From Cyanobacteria bacterium UBA11153 (GTDB lineage Bacteria; Cyanobacteriota; Cyanobacteriia; Cyanobacteriales; Coleofasciculaceae): 5,209 bases of DNA. Under the pieces are notes generated by a model. The model had not been told where the DNA came from. It worked only from the letters and a program-made list of their open reading frames with translations, and did no database searches. Location of the stretch: positions 1,515 to 6,723 of the forward strand of contig DOIX01000277.1 of assembly GCA_003511885.1 (NCBI GenBank). The letters run 5' to 3'. The stretch's first letter is position 1. Every line of letters starts with the position of its first letter. Both the position numbers and the translations under genes were made by a program. Positions 1 through 5,182 of this stretch are shown here, one piece after another.

Positions 1-20
1 CCCCTAGCCCCTAGCCCCTA
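1..20. repeat. CCCCTAG heptamer tandem repeat, cut by window edge
   Basis: Nearly three perfect copies of the 7-base unit CCCCTAG run from the first base, so the array probably continues outside the window. It ends 6 bases beyond the stop codon of the minus-strand hydrolase gene. Heptanucleotide short tandemly repeated repetitive (STRR) sequences are a known feature of filamentous cyanobacterial spacers; membership of that class is inferred from unit length and context. Confidence 0.75.
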
Positions 21-26
21 AAAAAA

Positions 27-932
27 TCAAACAAAAGCCCGATCCTCTTGTTTTAGGGGGATAGAGTTTGTGCCGTTGGATTCGACTAAAGAAATGGAGA
101 GACCTTCGCGAGCCATAATGGTATTGCGGAAATGAAGGGAGGCTTCATCGCCGACGCGATCGAGGAAATCATCATTATGTAATGGATCGTGATGAAAGAT
201 TGCTAACTTTTTCACATTAGCGGCTTTAGCTAGTTTGACTGCTTCCTGCCAGGTAGAATGTCCCCAACCTTGTTTGGGAGTGGCATTGCTGTAGTATTCT
301 TCGTTAGTGTAGGTAGCATCATAAATAATTACATCGGCATTTTGTGCTAACTTGAGGACGTTCGGATCTAACCCCTCTGGTCTATGTTCGGTATCGGTAA
401 TATAGGCGGCGGAATAACCTCGCCAGTTGACGCGATAGCCAACTGCTTCACCAGGGTGGTTGAGGAGAGCGTTTTCAATTGTCACCTCGCCAATTTCCAC
501 TGGCTTATTGACTTCTAGCTCATTAAATCTCAAATCCGCTTGCATCACCCGTAAGGGAACAGGAAAATTCGGGTCTAGCATTTGGTCGGTGAGGCGTTCT
601 TTGATGGTAGAGCCATTGGGCGCGATCGCGCCGTAAATATTAAACCTATTACCCTTAAGAAATGCTGGCACAAAGAAGGGAAATCCTTGGATATGATCCC
701 AGTGGGAGTGAGTAAAAAAGATTGATGCTTCTACTGGCATTTGGGACAATAGTGATTGCCCCAAAACCCGCAAACCCGTACCACCATCAAAAATCAGTCG
801 TTCCCCACCCACTCGCATTTCTACACAAGGGGTATTTCCCCCATACCGCACTGTTTCCGGTCCCGGACAGGCGATACTTCCTCTCACACCCCAAAAGTGA
901 ATTGTAAATAAGTTGTTTTGCTTACTGGACAT
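27..932 (-). CDS. MBL-fold metallo-hydrolase (Lactamase_B_2 / RNase Z-like superfamily)
   Basis: A 301-residue soluble hydrolase of the metallo-beta-lactamase fold, with no signal peptide or membrane segment. The dinuclear metal site is complete: Asp49 in FDGGTG, the HxHxDH motif at 75-80 (HSHWDH), His159 in NHPG, Asp180 in YITDTEH and His247 in FHHDP. A second Asp (205, IIYDATY) and His225 (GWGHST) are also present. The N-terminus (HFWGVRGSIACPGPETVRYGG) and the HSHWDHIQGFPFF block are typical of a bacterial subfamily related to RNase Z and class III-like cyclic nucleotide phosphodiesterases. The substrate cannot be read from sequence; a phosphodiester is the family-level guess. The ATG at 930-932 is supported by an AAGGA box about 7 bases upstream. 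It is transcribed away from the grxC-gshB unit and has no partner within the window. The fold and metal site are very secure, the specific function is open. Confidence 0.93.
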   Translation of the reverse strand: MSSKQNNLFTIHFWGVRGSIACPGPETVRYGGNTPCVEMRVGGERLIFDGGTGLRVLGQSLLSQMPVEASIFFTHSHWDHIQGFPFFVPAFLKGNRFNIYGAIAPNGSTIKERLTDQMLDPNFPVPLRVMQADLRFNELEVNKPVEIGEVTIENALLNHPGEAVGYRVNWRGYSAAYITDTEHRPEGLDPNVLKLAQNADVIIYDATYTNEEYYSNATPKQGWGHSTWQEAVKLAKAANVKKLAIFHHDPLHNDDFLDRVGDEASLHFRNTIMAREGLSISLVESNGTNSIPLKQEDRAFV

Positions 933-1397
933 AGTTTTTCCTTACAGATTATTTCAGACAGTCAATTATTAATGTTTTACCAGGTCAAGCGCAGCGCTTT
1001 TTTCTTTCACTACCCAGAATTATTTTTCCGCTCCAAAAATTTTCTGATTCAAATAACGTAGTTCTCTAAGAACTGAGTCTGGTCAAGTTAGCAGCTCTTT
1101 TCTGAGCTACCCGTCATACCCGAAGCGGGTTGACGGTGAGTTCTTGACTGCCTGTTTATAGTAGTAAGCTAATGCGCCGTTAAATTCCATAGTAAATTTT
1201 ACCTCTTACCTTCCAATCGCGATCGCGCTCTGGACAGGAAGATACACAACGGCTTACCAAACTGCCCTTTTCCCGTTACAGCGTTTGCGATACTCGATCC
1301 GAAAGTTGGACTAATATCCCCTCGGATAAATTTTCAATAGATCGAGACCAGATTTGTTTTACATCCAATCCATCCTCACTCTACTGACTTATCTTCA
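933..1397. other. Non-coding spacer upstream of the MBL hydrolase gene
   Basis: I see no credible coding sequence here. The spacer contains the hydrolase leader (AAGGA ribosome binding site next to 932) and a small palindrome AAGCGCAGCGCTT (987-999) followed by four T. It also contains the hairpin cluster at 1060-1136 and a HIP1 octamer at 1219-1226. A plus-strand frame from about 1168 to 1310 stays open but has no start codon and no recognisable protein, so I do not call it. A segment near 983-1015 partly resembles one at 1081-1112 (both begin GGTCAAG and end TACCC with a GCAGC and a T-run between), suggesting old duplication. Confidence 0.6.
1060..1136 (+). other. Cluster of three hairpins; the last has a bulged T like an IS200/IS605 end
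   Basis: Three stem-loops follow one another. AGTTCT/AGAACT has a 3-base loop (1060-1074). AGCTC/GAGCT has a 6-base loop (1093-1108). A strong stem at 1111-1136 pairs CCGTCA with TGACGG and ACCCG with CGGGT around an AAG loop: 11 pairs interrupted only by one unpaired T (1117). There is no T-run after it, so it is not a normal intrinsic terminator. Subterminal imperfect palindromes with one extrahelical T are recognised by Y1 transposases of the IS200/IS605 family and by REP-associated relatives. Adjacent TTGAC (1144-1148) would fit such an end. No tnpA or tnpB remnant was recognised nearby, so a transposon relic, a REP-like repeat or a structured RNA are all possible. Confidence 0.45.
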
Positions 1398-1598
1398 TTA
1401 ATCGGTAATTCCCTGGGTACTGTGAGAGTAGTTTAACGAATTAGCTGCACGAGTTAGCTGAATCACTGGTTGGAGTTGATGATTACAACTCCGCTGGGGG
1501 GGGGAGATGCCAATTCCTTGTTCAGGATCTAAGGCTTGAGTAGGTACTATTCTCTCTGTAATTAGAGTAGCAGTTATTGCCTTCATCTGTATCGTCAT
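1398..1598 (-). CDS. Possible small hypothetical protein (66 aa), doubtful
   Basis: An open frame of 66 codons begins at ATG 1596-1598, preceded by a good Shine-Dalgarno match (GAGG, 7 bases before the start). A TTG one codon earlier would overlap that spacer and is less likely. The product starts MTIQMKAITATLITERIV and is rich in Gln, Thr, Ile and Ser. It has one Cys, no membrane segment and no domain I recognise. Ser-Pro-Pro is encoded across a run of nine C (minus strand, 1496-1504), a slippage-prone tract; either frame change there runs into a stop within a dozen codons. A 7-bp inverted repeat (1472-1492) also lies inside. The CRP-like site starts 17 bases upstream of the ATG. It could be a real small gene, a decayed one, or chance; only the ribosome binding site favours coding. 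Confidence 0.3.
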   Translation of the reverse strand: MTIQMKAITATLITERIVPTQALDPEQGIGISPPQRSCNHQLQPVIQLTRAANSLNYSHSTQGITD

Positions 1599-1614
1599 CA
1601 ATCCACCTCAATTA

Positions 1615-1630
1615 TGTGATTTATGTCACT
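1615..1630 (+). promoter_or_regulatory. CRP-like (cAMP receptor protein) binding site
   Basis: TGTGA-N6-TCACT matches the CRP consensus TGTGA-N6-TCACA at 9 of 10 positions, with an AT-rich surround. Cyanobacterial CRP homologues such as SyCRP1 bind this same consensus. The centre (1622.5) is about 144 bases before the grxC start. A weak -10-like TATGCT lies at 1647-1652, which would place a start site near 1659 and the CRP site near -36, roughly an activator position for grxC-gshB. For the minus-strand small ORF the site is too close to the start to act as an activator but could overlap its promoter. The match is seen directly; the regulation is inferred. Confidence 0.45.
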
Positions 1631-1766
1631 TTCAATTTCCGATCGATATGCTTTGTTCTGAAGTTGCAGAATCAGTGGAGAATAGAGAAGACTAGCCTCA
1701 AACCACTGGGCAGTAACCACTAACTAGCGATCGCTAACCTTGAACCTTTAATCTCCCCAAAACACT

Positions 1767-2033
1767 ATGGAACCAAAAGTTGAAATCTATACTTGGAGTC
1801 GATGCCCGTTTTGTATCCGTGCTAAGGCATTATTGAAGGAAAAAGGCGTTGAATTTACCGAATATTGTATTGATGGTGATGAAGAAGCCAGAAAAATTAT
1901 GGCTATTAGGGCTAACGGAGGTCGTTCCCTTCCTCAGATTTTTATTAACGATCGACATATTGGGGGATGTGATGATATCTACGATCTAGAATATCGCGGC
2001 GAGTTAGATATTCTGTTGCAAATAATCGGTTAA
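1767..2033 (+). CDS. grxC: Glutaredoxin, GrxC type (dithiol, CPFC active site)
   Basis: An 88-residue cytosolic thiol-disulfide oxidoreductase that uses glutathione to reduce protein disulfides and glutathione mixed disulfides. The single thioredoxin-fold domain is complete: beta-strand VEIYTW, the active site CPFC at 13-16 (Cys13 nucleophile, Cys16 resolving), the cis-proline segment SLPQIFI with Pro56, and the glutathione-binding GGCDD at 66-70. The length is standard for the family. Phe replaces the more usual Tyr of CPYC, a tolerated variation. Cys34 and Cys68 are additional cysteines. The ATG lacks a clear Shine-Dalgarno sequence, which is common in cyanobacteria, and the preceding bases are an A/C-rich CCCCAAAACACT. 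gshB follows 95 bp downstream on the same strand, so the enzyme and the synthesis of its reductant are probably co-expressed. The CRP-like site at 1615-1630 may control both. Confidence 0.96.
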   Translation: MEPKVEIYTWSRCPFCIRAKALLKEKGVEFTEYCIDGDEEARKIMAIRANGGRSLPQIFINDRHIGGCDDIYDLEYRGELDILLQIIG

Positions 2034-2036
2034 TTA

Positions 2037-2065
2037 GTAAGGGTTAACTGGTAATTGGTAATTGT
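2037..2065 (+). repeat. TAAGGGTTA + GGTAATT short tandem repeat after grxC
   Basis: Just after the grxC stop comes TAAGGGTTA, then two copies of GGTAATT with a T-run beyond. A closely similar string (TAAGGGTTATTGGTTATTGG) overlaps and follows the gshB stop at 3095-3114. The same low-complexity repeat thus follows both genes of the unit. It resembles the STRR-type spacers of cyanobacteria. No stable hairpin forms, so it is not called a terminator. Confidence 0.55.
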
Positions 2066-2098
2066 ATTTTTTTAGAGGATACGATCCATAATTCTGTA

Positions 2099-2114
2099 TG
2101 ACTGTCAACTGTTA
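2099..2114. repeat. Dispersed ACAGTTGACAGT-type repeat, minus orientation
   Basis: TGACTGTCAACTGTTA, read on the other strand as TAACAGTTGACAGTCA, shares the ACAGTTGAC core with the tandem repeat at 5156-5182. It lies in the grxC-gshB gap just before the gshB ribosome binding site. It is probably one member of a dispersed short repeat family. Confidence 0.45.
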
Positions 2115-2118
2115 AGTT

Positions 2119-2123
2119 GGAGG
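2119..2123 (+). promoter_or_regulatory. Ribosome binding site GGAGG that fixes the gshB start
   Basis: A perfect GGAGG ends 5 bases before GTG 2129-2131, the ideal spacing. The upstream in-frame TTG at 2117 overlaps this box and so cannot use it. The protein from GTG reads MKFAFIIDPISKLDP, the usual GshB beginning. Confidence 0.85.
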
Positions 2124-2128
2124 TATTT

Positions 2129-3097
2129 GTGAAATTTGCCTTTATTATCGATCCAATCTCAAAACTAGATCCTAGTCACGATACCAGTGTTGCTTTGATG
2201 GAAGCAGCACAAATATTGGGTCATGAAGTTTGGATAACTCAAGCGGAAAAGTTGATGGTGGTGAAAAGTCAGGCTTGGGCACTCTTACAAGAAGTACAGT
2301 TAAAACCAGTGGAGTTAGTTGAAGGACGCTGGCAAGTTAGCGAACCATGGTATCAACTATCCGATCCAGTCTGGCACTCTCTCGAAGAGATGGATGCTGT
2401 TTTCATGCGTACCGATCCTCCAGTGACAATTCCTTATCTCTATACTACCTATATTCTCGATTACATTAACCCAGCAAAAACCTTAGTAATTAACAAGCCA
2501 TCGGGATTGCGGAGTGCTAATGAAAAAATGTACGCCCTTCAGTTTTCAGAAGTAATTCCCGAAACTATTGTCACTCAGGATAAGTTGGCGATTCAGAAAT
2601 TCGTGGAGGAGAAAGGCGCAGGGGTACTCAAACCATTGGGAGGGAAGGCAGGTGAAGGGATTCTATTTCTGGAAGGAGGCGATCGCAATTTAAACTCTTT
2701 AATCGAAATTAGCACTAAATGGGGTCGGGAACCTGTGATGGTTCAAACTTATTTACCTGCTGCTAAAGAAGGTGATAAGCGGATTATCCTACTTAACGGC
2801 AAACCCATTGGCGCAGTCAATCGCATTCCTACAGGTAGCGAATTTCGCGGTAATATGGCTGTTGGTGGTAGAGTAGCCGCAACTGAGATTACTCCTCAAG
2901 AGCAAAAAATATGCGAAAGTTTAAAGCTGAAGTTACAGGAAGATGGATTATATTTTGTCGGTATTGATGTTATTGGCGGTTACCTGACTGAGGTTAATGT
3001 CACTAGTCCGACTGGTATTCGCGAAATCGATCGTCTTCATGGTACAAGTTTGGGTAAGGAGGTTATTGCTTGGGTGGAAGAAATGGCGAAAAGATAA
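2129..3097 (+). CDS. gshB: Glutathione synthetase (ATP-grasp), starting at GTG
   Basis: This enzyme joins gamma-glutamylcysteine and glycine, using ATP, to give glutathione, the second step of glutathione synthesis in the cytosol. The 322 residues match the prokaryotic GshB length. An N-terminal pre-ATP-grasp domain begins MKFAFIIDPI and carries the HDTSVALMEAA segment and MRTDPP (93-98), which leads into the substrate region. The ATP-grasp domain follows with NKPSGLRSANEK, the glycine-rich LKPLGGKAGEGI (167-178), VMVQTYLP (203-210), KEGDKRI (213-219), NRIPTGSEFRGNMAVGGR (241-258), VGIDVIG (277-283) and the metal/ATP segment TEVNVTSPTGI (287-297). Nothing essential appears missing. GTG is preferred over the upstream TTG because of the GGAGG box at 2119-2123. 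It lies 95 bp behind grxC and likely shares its transcript, although the gap is long enough for a promoter of its own. The first glutathione gene (gamma-glutamylcysteine ligase) is not in the window. Confidence 0.97.
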   Translation: MKFAFIIDPISKLDPSHDTSVALMEAAQILGHEVWITQAEKLMVVKSQAWALLQEVQLKPVELVEGRWQVSEPWYQLSDPVWHSLEEMDAVFMRTDPPVTIPYLYTTYILDYINPAKTLVINKPSGLRSANEKMYALQFSEVIPETIVTQDKLAIQKFVEEKGAGVLKPLGGKAGEGILFLEGGDRNLNSLIEISTKWGREPVMVQTYLPAAKEGDKRIILLNGKPIGAVNRIPTGSEFRGNMAVGGRVAATEITPQEQKICESLKLKLQEDGLYFVGIDVIGGYLTEVNVTSPTGIREIDRLHGTSLGKEVIAWVEEMAKR

Positions 3098-3123
3098 GGG
3101 TTATTGGTTATTGGTGATTTTTG

Positions 3124-3248
3124 GGTTGTTAAGGGTGTTTATGGGGGGTTTGTGTGGAATCATTAGACTTTTTTTTAACGCAAAGAGCGCAAAGGTTAGC
3201 GCCAAGGTAGGCAAAGATAAGAGTGGAGTGATTGGTGTGTGACGATGA
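3124..3248. repeat. Copy A of a head-to-tail duplicated spacer repeat
   Basis: A 125-bp segment that recurs at 3375-3498 with only 6 substitutions and one T-run length change (8 versus 7 T). It contains a G-rich stretch, the poly-T and then four imperfect CGCAAAG units (3179, 3188, 3200, 3210) spaced 9-12 bases apart. Such CGCAAAG-rich strings are frequent in cyanobacterial spacers. Weaker similarity continues on both sides, so the real unit is about 251 bp (roughly 3103-3354 for the first). No convincing gene lies inside. Confidence 0.9.
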
Positions 3249-3374
3249 TTTGGGCAATGTGATAAGGTGGTTGTCTATAACTGGAGATCGATAACAACAA
3301 TTGCATTGGCGATGATGAAGTTTCAGAGGATGAACAAGAAATAGAAAATGAAAAAATGGTTGGTGGTTAGTCTT

Positions 3375-3498
3375 GGTTGTTAAGGGTGTTTATGGGGGGT
3401 TTGTGTGGAATAATTAGACTTTTTTTAACGCAAAGAGTGTAAAGGTTAGCACCAAGGTACGCAAAGATAAGAGTGGAGTTATTGGTGTGTGACGATGA
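3375..3498. repeat. Copy B of the duplicated spacer repeat
   Basis: Second copy of the segment at 3124-3248, displaced by 250-251 bases in the same orientation. Its CGCAAAG units are partly decayed (GTGTAAAG and ACCAAGG replace two of them). Beyond the near-identical core, GATGA-TGGAGCAGTG matches GATGA-TTGGGCAATG of copy A. Further on, TATGATGAAGTTTGAGAG (3550-3567) parallels CGATGATGAAGTTTCAGAG in the first unit, showing that the duplication spans the whole interval and diverged unevenly. Confidence 0.9.
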
Positions 3499-3863
3499 CT
3501 GGAGCAGTGAAAAAGGTAATTGGCTAAAAAATCAATAAAAATAATTGACTATGATGAAGTTTGAGAGAATAAAAAGGAAATATACCATGTCTAAAGAGGT
3601 TGTGGGAATTTTCTGCGCTTCCGCTCCTTAGTATCATTGAGTTTCAAGCCTCTCACTTGTCACGACTAATTGACATCGGTTTCCACTATTATGAGGTACA
3701 GGAGCAGAAATTAACAAACAAATTGCTTAAATGTTGAAGATTAATTAACTGTACCGCATTCCAGCGGTAACTGCTGTAGCATGGCTATTGGAAATACAAA
3801 AATAGAAGGCTTGGCTGTAACCTAAGCACTTTACCAAAAACAAACAATAAACAACCAAAAACA
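3499..3863 (+). other. Spacer and possible structured leader before the oxidoreductase gene
   Basis: No gene of normal size is present. The first 110 bases are the diverged tail of the second duplication unit. It ends in a 14-codon mini-ORF (ATG 3587 to TAG 3631, MSKEVVGIFCASAP) with AAGGA 8 bases before it. Later, TTTCTGC (3610-3616) and GCTCCT (3623-3628) can each pair with part of AGGAGCAGAAA (3700-3710). TACCGC/GCGGTA forms a 6-bp stem with a 6-base loop (3752-3769). GCTTGG/CCTAAGC makes a bulged stem (3809-3827). The last 30 bases are A-rich and lack a Shine-Dalgarno site. I cannot name a promoter or riboswitch class with confidence. Confidence 0.5.
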
Positions 3864-4979
3864 ATGAATAAAGAAATAGGCGTAGCAATTATCGGGACTG
3901 GATTTGGGGAAAAAATACATATCCCTGGCTTTCAGCTTCATCCCAAGACCAAAGTAACCTCCGTATATCATCGCGATATTAATAAAGCCAAAGCCATTGC
4001 CCAAACTCATAACATTCAAGAAAGTTGCGATCGCATCGAGGATATCCTCAAACTCCCAAATGTCGAAGCAGTCAGTATTTCCACCCCCCCATTCCTCCAT
4101 TATGAGATGGCGAAGCAAGTCTTGGAGTCAGGTAAGCATCTGTTACTGGAAAAACCCATGACTCTTTCAGCAAAAGAAGGGCGGGAACTTTATCAAATTG
4201 CTGGCGCTAAGGGTGTTATTGCTATGATGGATTTTGAATATCGCTTTGTACCAGCATGGCAAAGATTTGCCGAATATTTGGCAGAGGAATATGTAGGGAA
4301 AAAGCGCCTAATTAAAATTGATTGGTTGGTATCGAGTCGTGCCGATGCCCAACGTCCTTGGAATTGGTATGCTCAAAAAGATCGAGGAGGTGGTGTATTA
4401 GGGGCAGTCGGTTCTCACGCTTTTGACTATATTAGTTGGTTATTTGGTCCAATCCGTCAGTTAGTAGCTCAATTAAGTACAGCCATTCCCGAACGTCCCG
4501 ATCCTACCGCTAACGGAAGCAAAAAACCAGTCGATGCCGATGATACCTGCCTAGTCTTGTTAGAATTAGCAGATGGTACGCCATGTCAGTTAACCATTAG
4601 TTCCGTTACCTATCAAGGGCGCGGACACTTTGTCGAAGTTTATGGCGATCGCGGTACATTAATTTTGGGTAGCGATAACCAGAAAGATTACGTTCATGGA
4701 TTTCGTCTCTGGACAGGATTAGCAGGTGAAGCATTAACAGAAGTCGAAATTCCTAAACGTTTAGAATTTCCGCAAACTTATCCCGATGGGCGTTTAGCAC
4801 CATTTATTCGAGTTATCGATCGATGGGTGGAAGGGATTGAAACAGGTAAGGTAACCATTCCTTCACTTAAAGAAGGAGTATACTCCCAACTATTGATGGA
4901 TTTAAGTCATCAATCTCATCAAACAGGTTGTTGGGTACAAGTACCCGATTTCGATCGGTTTTTGGCGGGAAATTCCTAG
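3864..4979 (+). CDS. Gfo/Idh/MocA-family NAD(P)-dependent oxidoreductase
   Basis: A 371-residue soluble dehydrogenase of the glucose-fructose oxidoreductase / inositol dehydrogenase family, which transfers hydride between NAD(P) and a sugar or polyol. The N-terminal Rossmann domain opens with VAIIGTGFGEKIHIP (GxGxxG-like loop at 11-16). SISTPPFLHYE at 71-81 and the conserved EKP at 96-98, whose Lys97 is the usual catalytic lysine, follow. The C-terminal alpha/beta domain has GGGVLGAVGSHAFDYISWLFG (175-195), with His185 and Asp188 matching the family's HxxD catalytic or substrate motif. The length is normal. The substrate cannot be deduced, and no sugar-pathway neighbours are present to suggest one. 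The ATG has no Shine-Dalgarno box but sits in an A-rich leader; the protein begins immediately before the Rossmann strand, so this start is sensible. Its stop codon lies at the edge of an inverted-repeat element that may have supplied the last bases. Confidence 0.95.
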   Translation: MNKEIGVAIIGTGFGEKIHIPGFQLHPKTKVTSVYHRDINKAKAIAQTHNIQESCDRIEDILKLPNVEAVSISTPPFLHYEMAKQVLESGKHLLLEKPMTLSAKEGRELYQIAGAKGVIAMMDFEYRFVPAWQRFAEYLAEEYVGKKRLIKIDWLVSSRADAQRPWNWYAQKDRGGGVLGAVGSHAFDYISWLFGPIRQLVAQLSTAIPERPDPTANGSKKPVDADDTCLVLLELADGTPCQLTISSVTYQGRGHFVEVYGDRGTLILGSDNQKDYVHGFRLWTGLAGEALTEVEIPKRLEFPQTYPDGRLAPFIRVIDRWVEGIETGKVTIPSLKEGVYSQLLMDLSHQSHQTGCWVQVPDFDRFLAGNS

Positions 4980-5127
4980 TGCTGATATCTGGCACCAATC
5001 ACTAATGTCAATAAAGAGTTTAATCTAGGGTGGGCATTCCCCCTTAGAACTTGAAAATCTGATGATTACGTTAGTGGGGAGTGCCCACCCTACCGTTATT
5101 GAAACTGGTGCAAGATCTGAGTAGTAC
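4977..5127. repeat. Foldback (MITE-like) inverted-repeat element
   Basis: A perfect-to-wobble 17-bp stem joins TAGGGTGGGCATTCCCC (5026-5042) with GGGGAGTGCCCACCCTA (5076-5092) around a 33-base loop. Outside it, similarity continues in inverted form. TCAATAA (5009-5015) mirrors TTATTGA (5096-5102), and ATCT-GGCACCA (4987-4997) mirrors TGGTGCAAGAT (5107-5117). The first 21 bases (from the TAG stop at 4977) match the opposite end at about 16 of 21. GGTGGGCA-type palindromes are widespread in cyanobacterial spacers. No clear target duplication was found. The structure may also slow or end transcription of the oxidoreductase gene, though no T-run follows. Confidence 0.75.
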
Positions 5128-5155
5128 CTAACTCTTCAATCATAATATAGCAGTG

Positions 5156-5182
5156 GACAGTTGACAATAGACAGTTGACAAT
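5156..5182. repeat. Two-copy 14-bp tandem repeat GACAGTTGACAATA
   Basis: GACAGTTGACAAT occurs at 5156-5168 and again at 5170-5182. It is the same sequence family as the inverted copy at 2099-2114. This STRR-like repeat is typical of spacers in cyanobacteria, and no gene begins before the window ends. Confidence 0.7.

Larger units (their letters stand above)
622..4652. repeat. HIP1 octamers (GCGATCGC), six dispersed copies
   Basis: Exact GCGATCGC at 622-629, 1219-1226, 1727-1734, 2679-2686, 4027-4034 and 4645-4652; the interval here only brackets them. They occur in genes and spacers alike. HIP1 overrepresentation is a well-known cyanobacterial genome signature and is the main basis for the taxonomic call. 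Confidence 0.9.

Noticed and set aside
722..907. 61-codon plus-strand frame inside the MBL hydrolase gene
   Set aside because: Fully antisense to a confident gene. The product has no recognisable domain and no clear ribosome binding site.
936..992. Promoter for the MBL hydrolase (TTGACC or TTGACT as -35 on the minus strand)
   Set aside because: Neither box has an acceptable -10 at 16-18 base spacing, so the promoter cannot be assigned from sequence alone.
987..1003. AAGCGCAGCGCTT palindrome with T-run as an intrinsic terminator
   Set aside because: With a 3-base loop only five pairs remain and the T-run is short. No plus-strand gene lies upstream to be terminated.
1168..1310. Open plus-strand stretch in the spacer
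   Set aside because: No ATG, GTG or TTG with a ribosome binding site opens it, and the translation is not recognisable.
3179..3216. CGCAAAG units as a CRISPR array or DNA-binding iterons
   Set aside because: Units are only 7 bases, imperfect and spaced 9-12 bases, far too short for CRISPR. No replication gene is nearby to support iterons.
2997..3242. 81-codon plus-strand frame overlapping the end of gshB and the spacer repeat
   Set aside because: The first part is an out-of-frame reading of gshB. The rest (FFNAKSAKVSAKVGKD) is a translation of the CGCAAAG repeats, and in the second repeat copy the frame is broken by the one-T difference.
3831..4118. 95-codon minus-strand frame
   Set aside because: Antisense to the Gfo/Idh/MocA Rossmann domain; no domain or ribosome binding site support.
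5026..5092. Foldback stem as a classical rho-independent terminator
   Set aside because: The loop is 33 bases and no T-run follows either arm. An inverted-repeat element explains it better, though it might still affect transcription.
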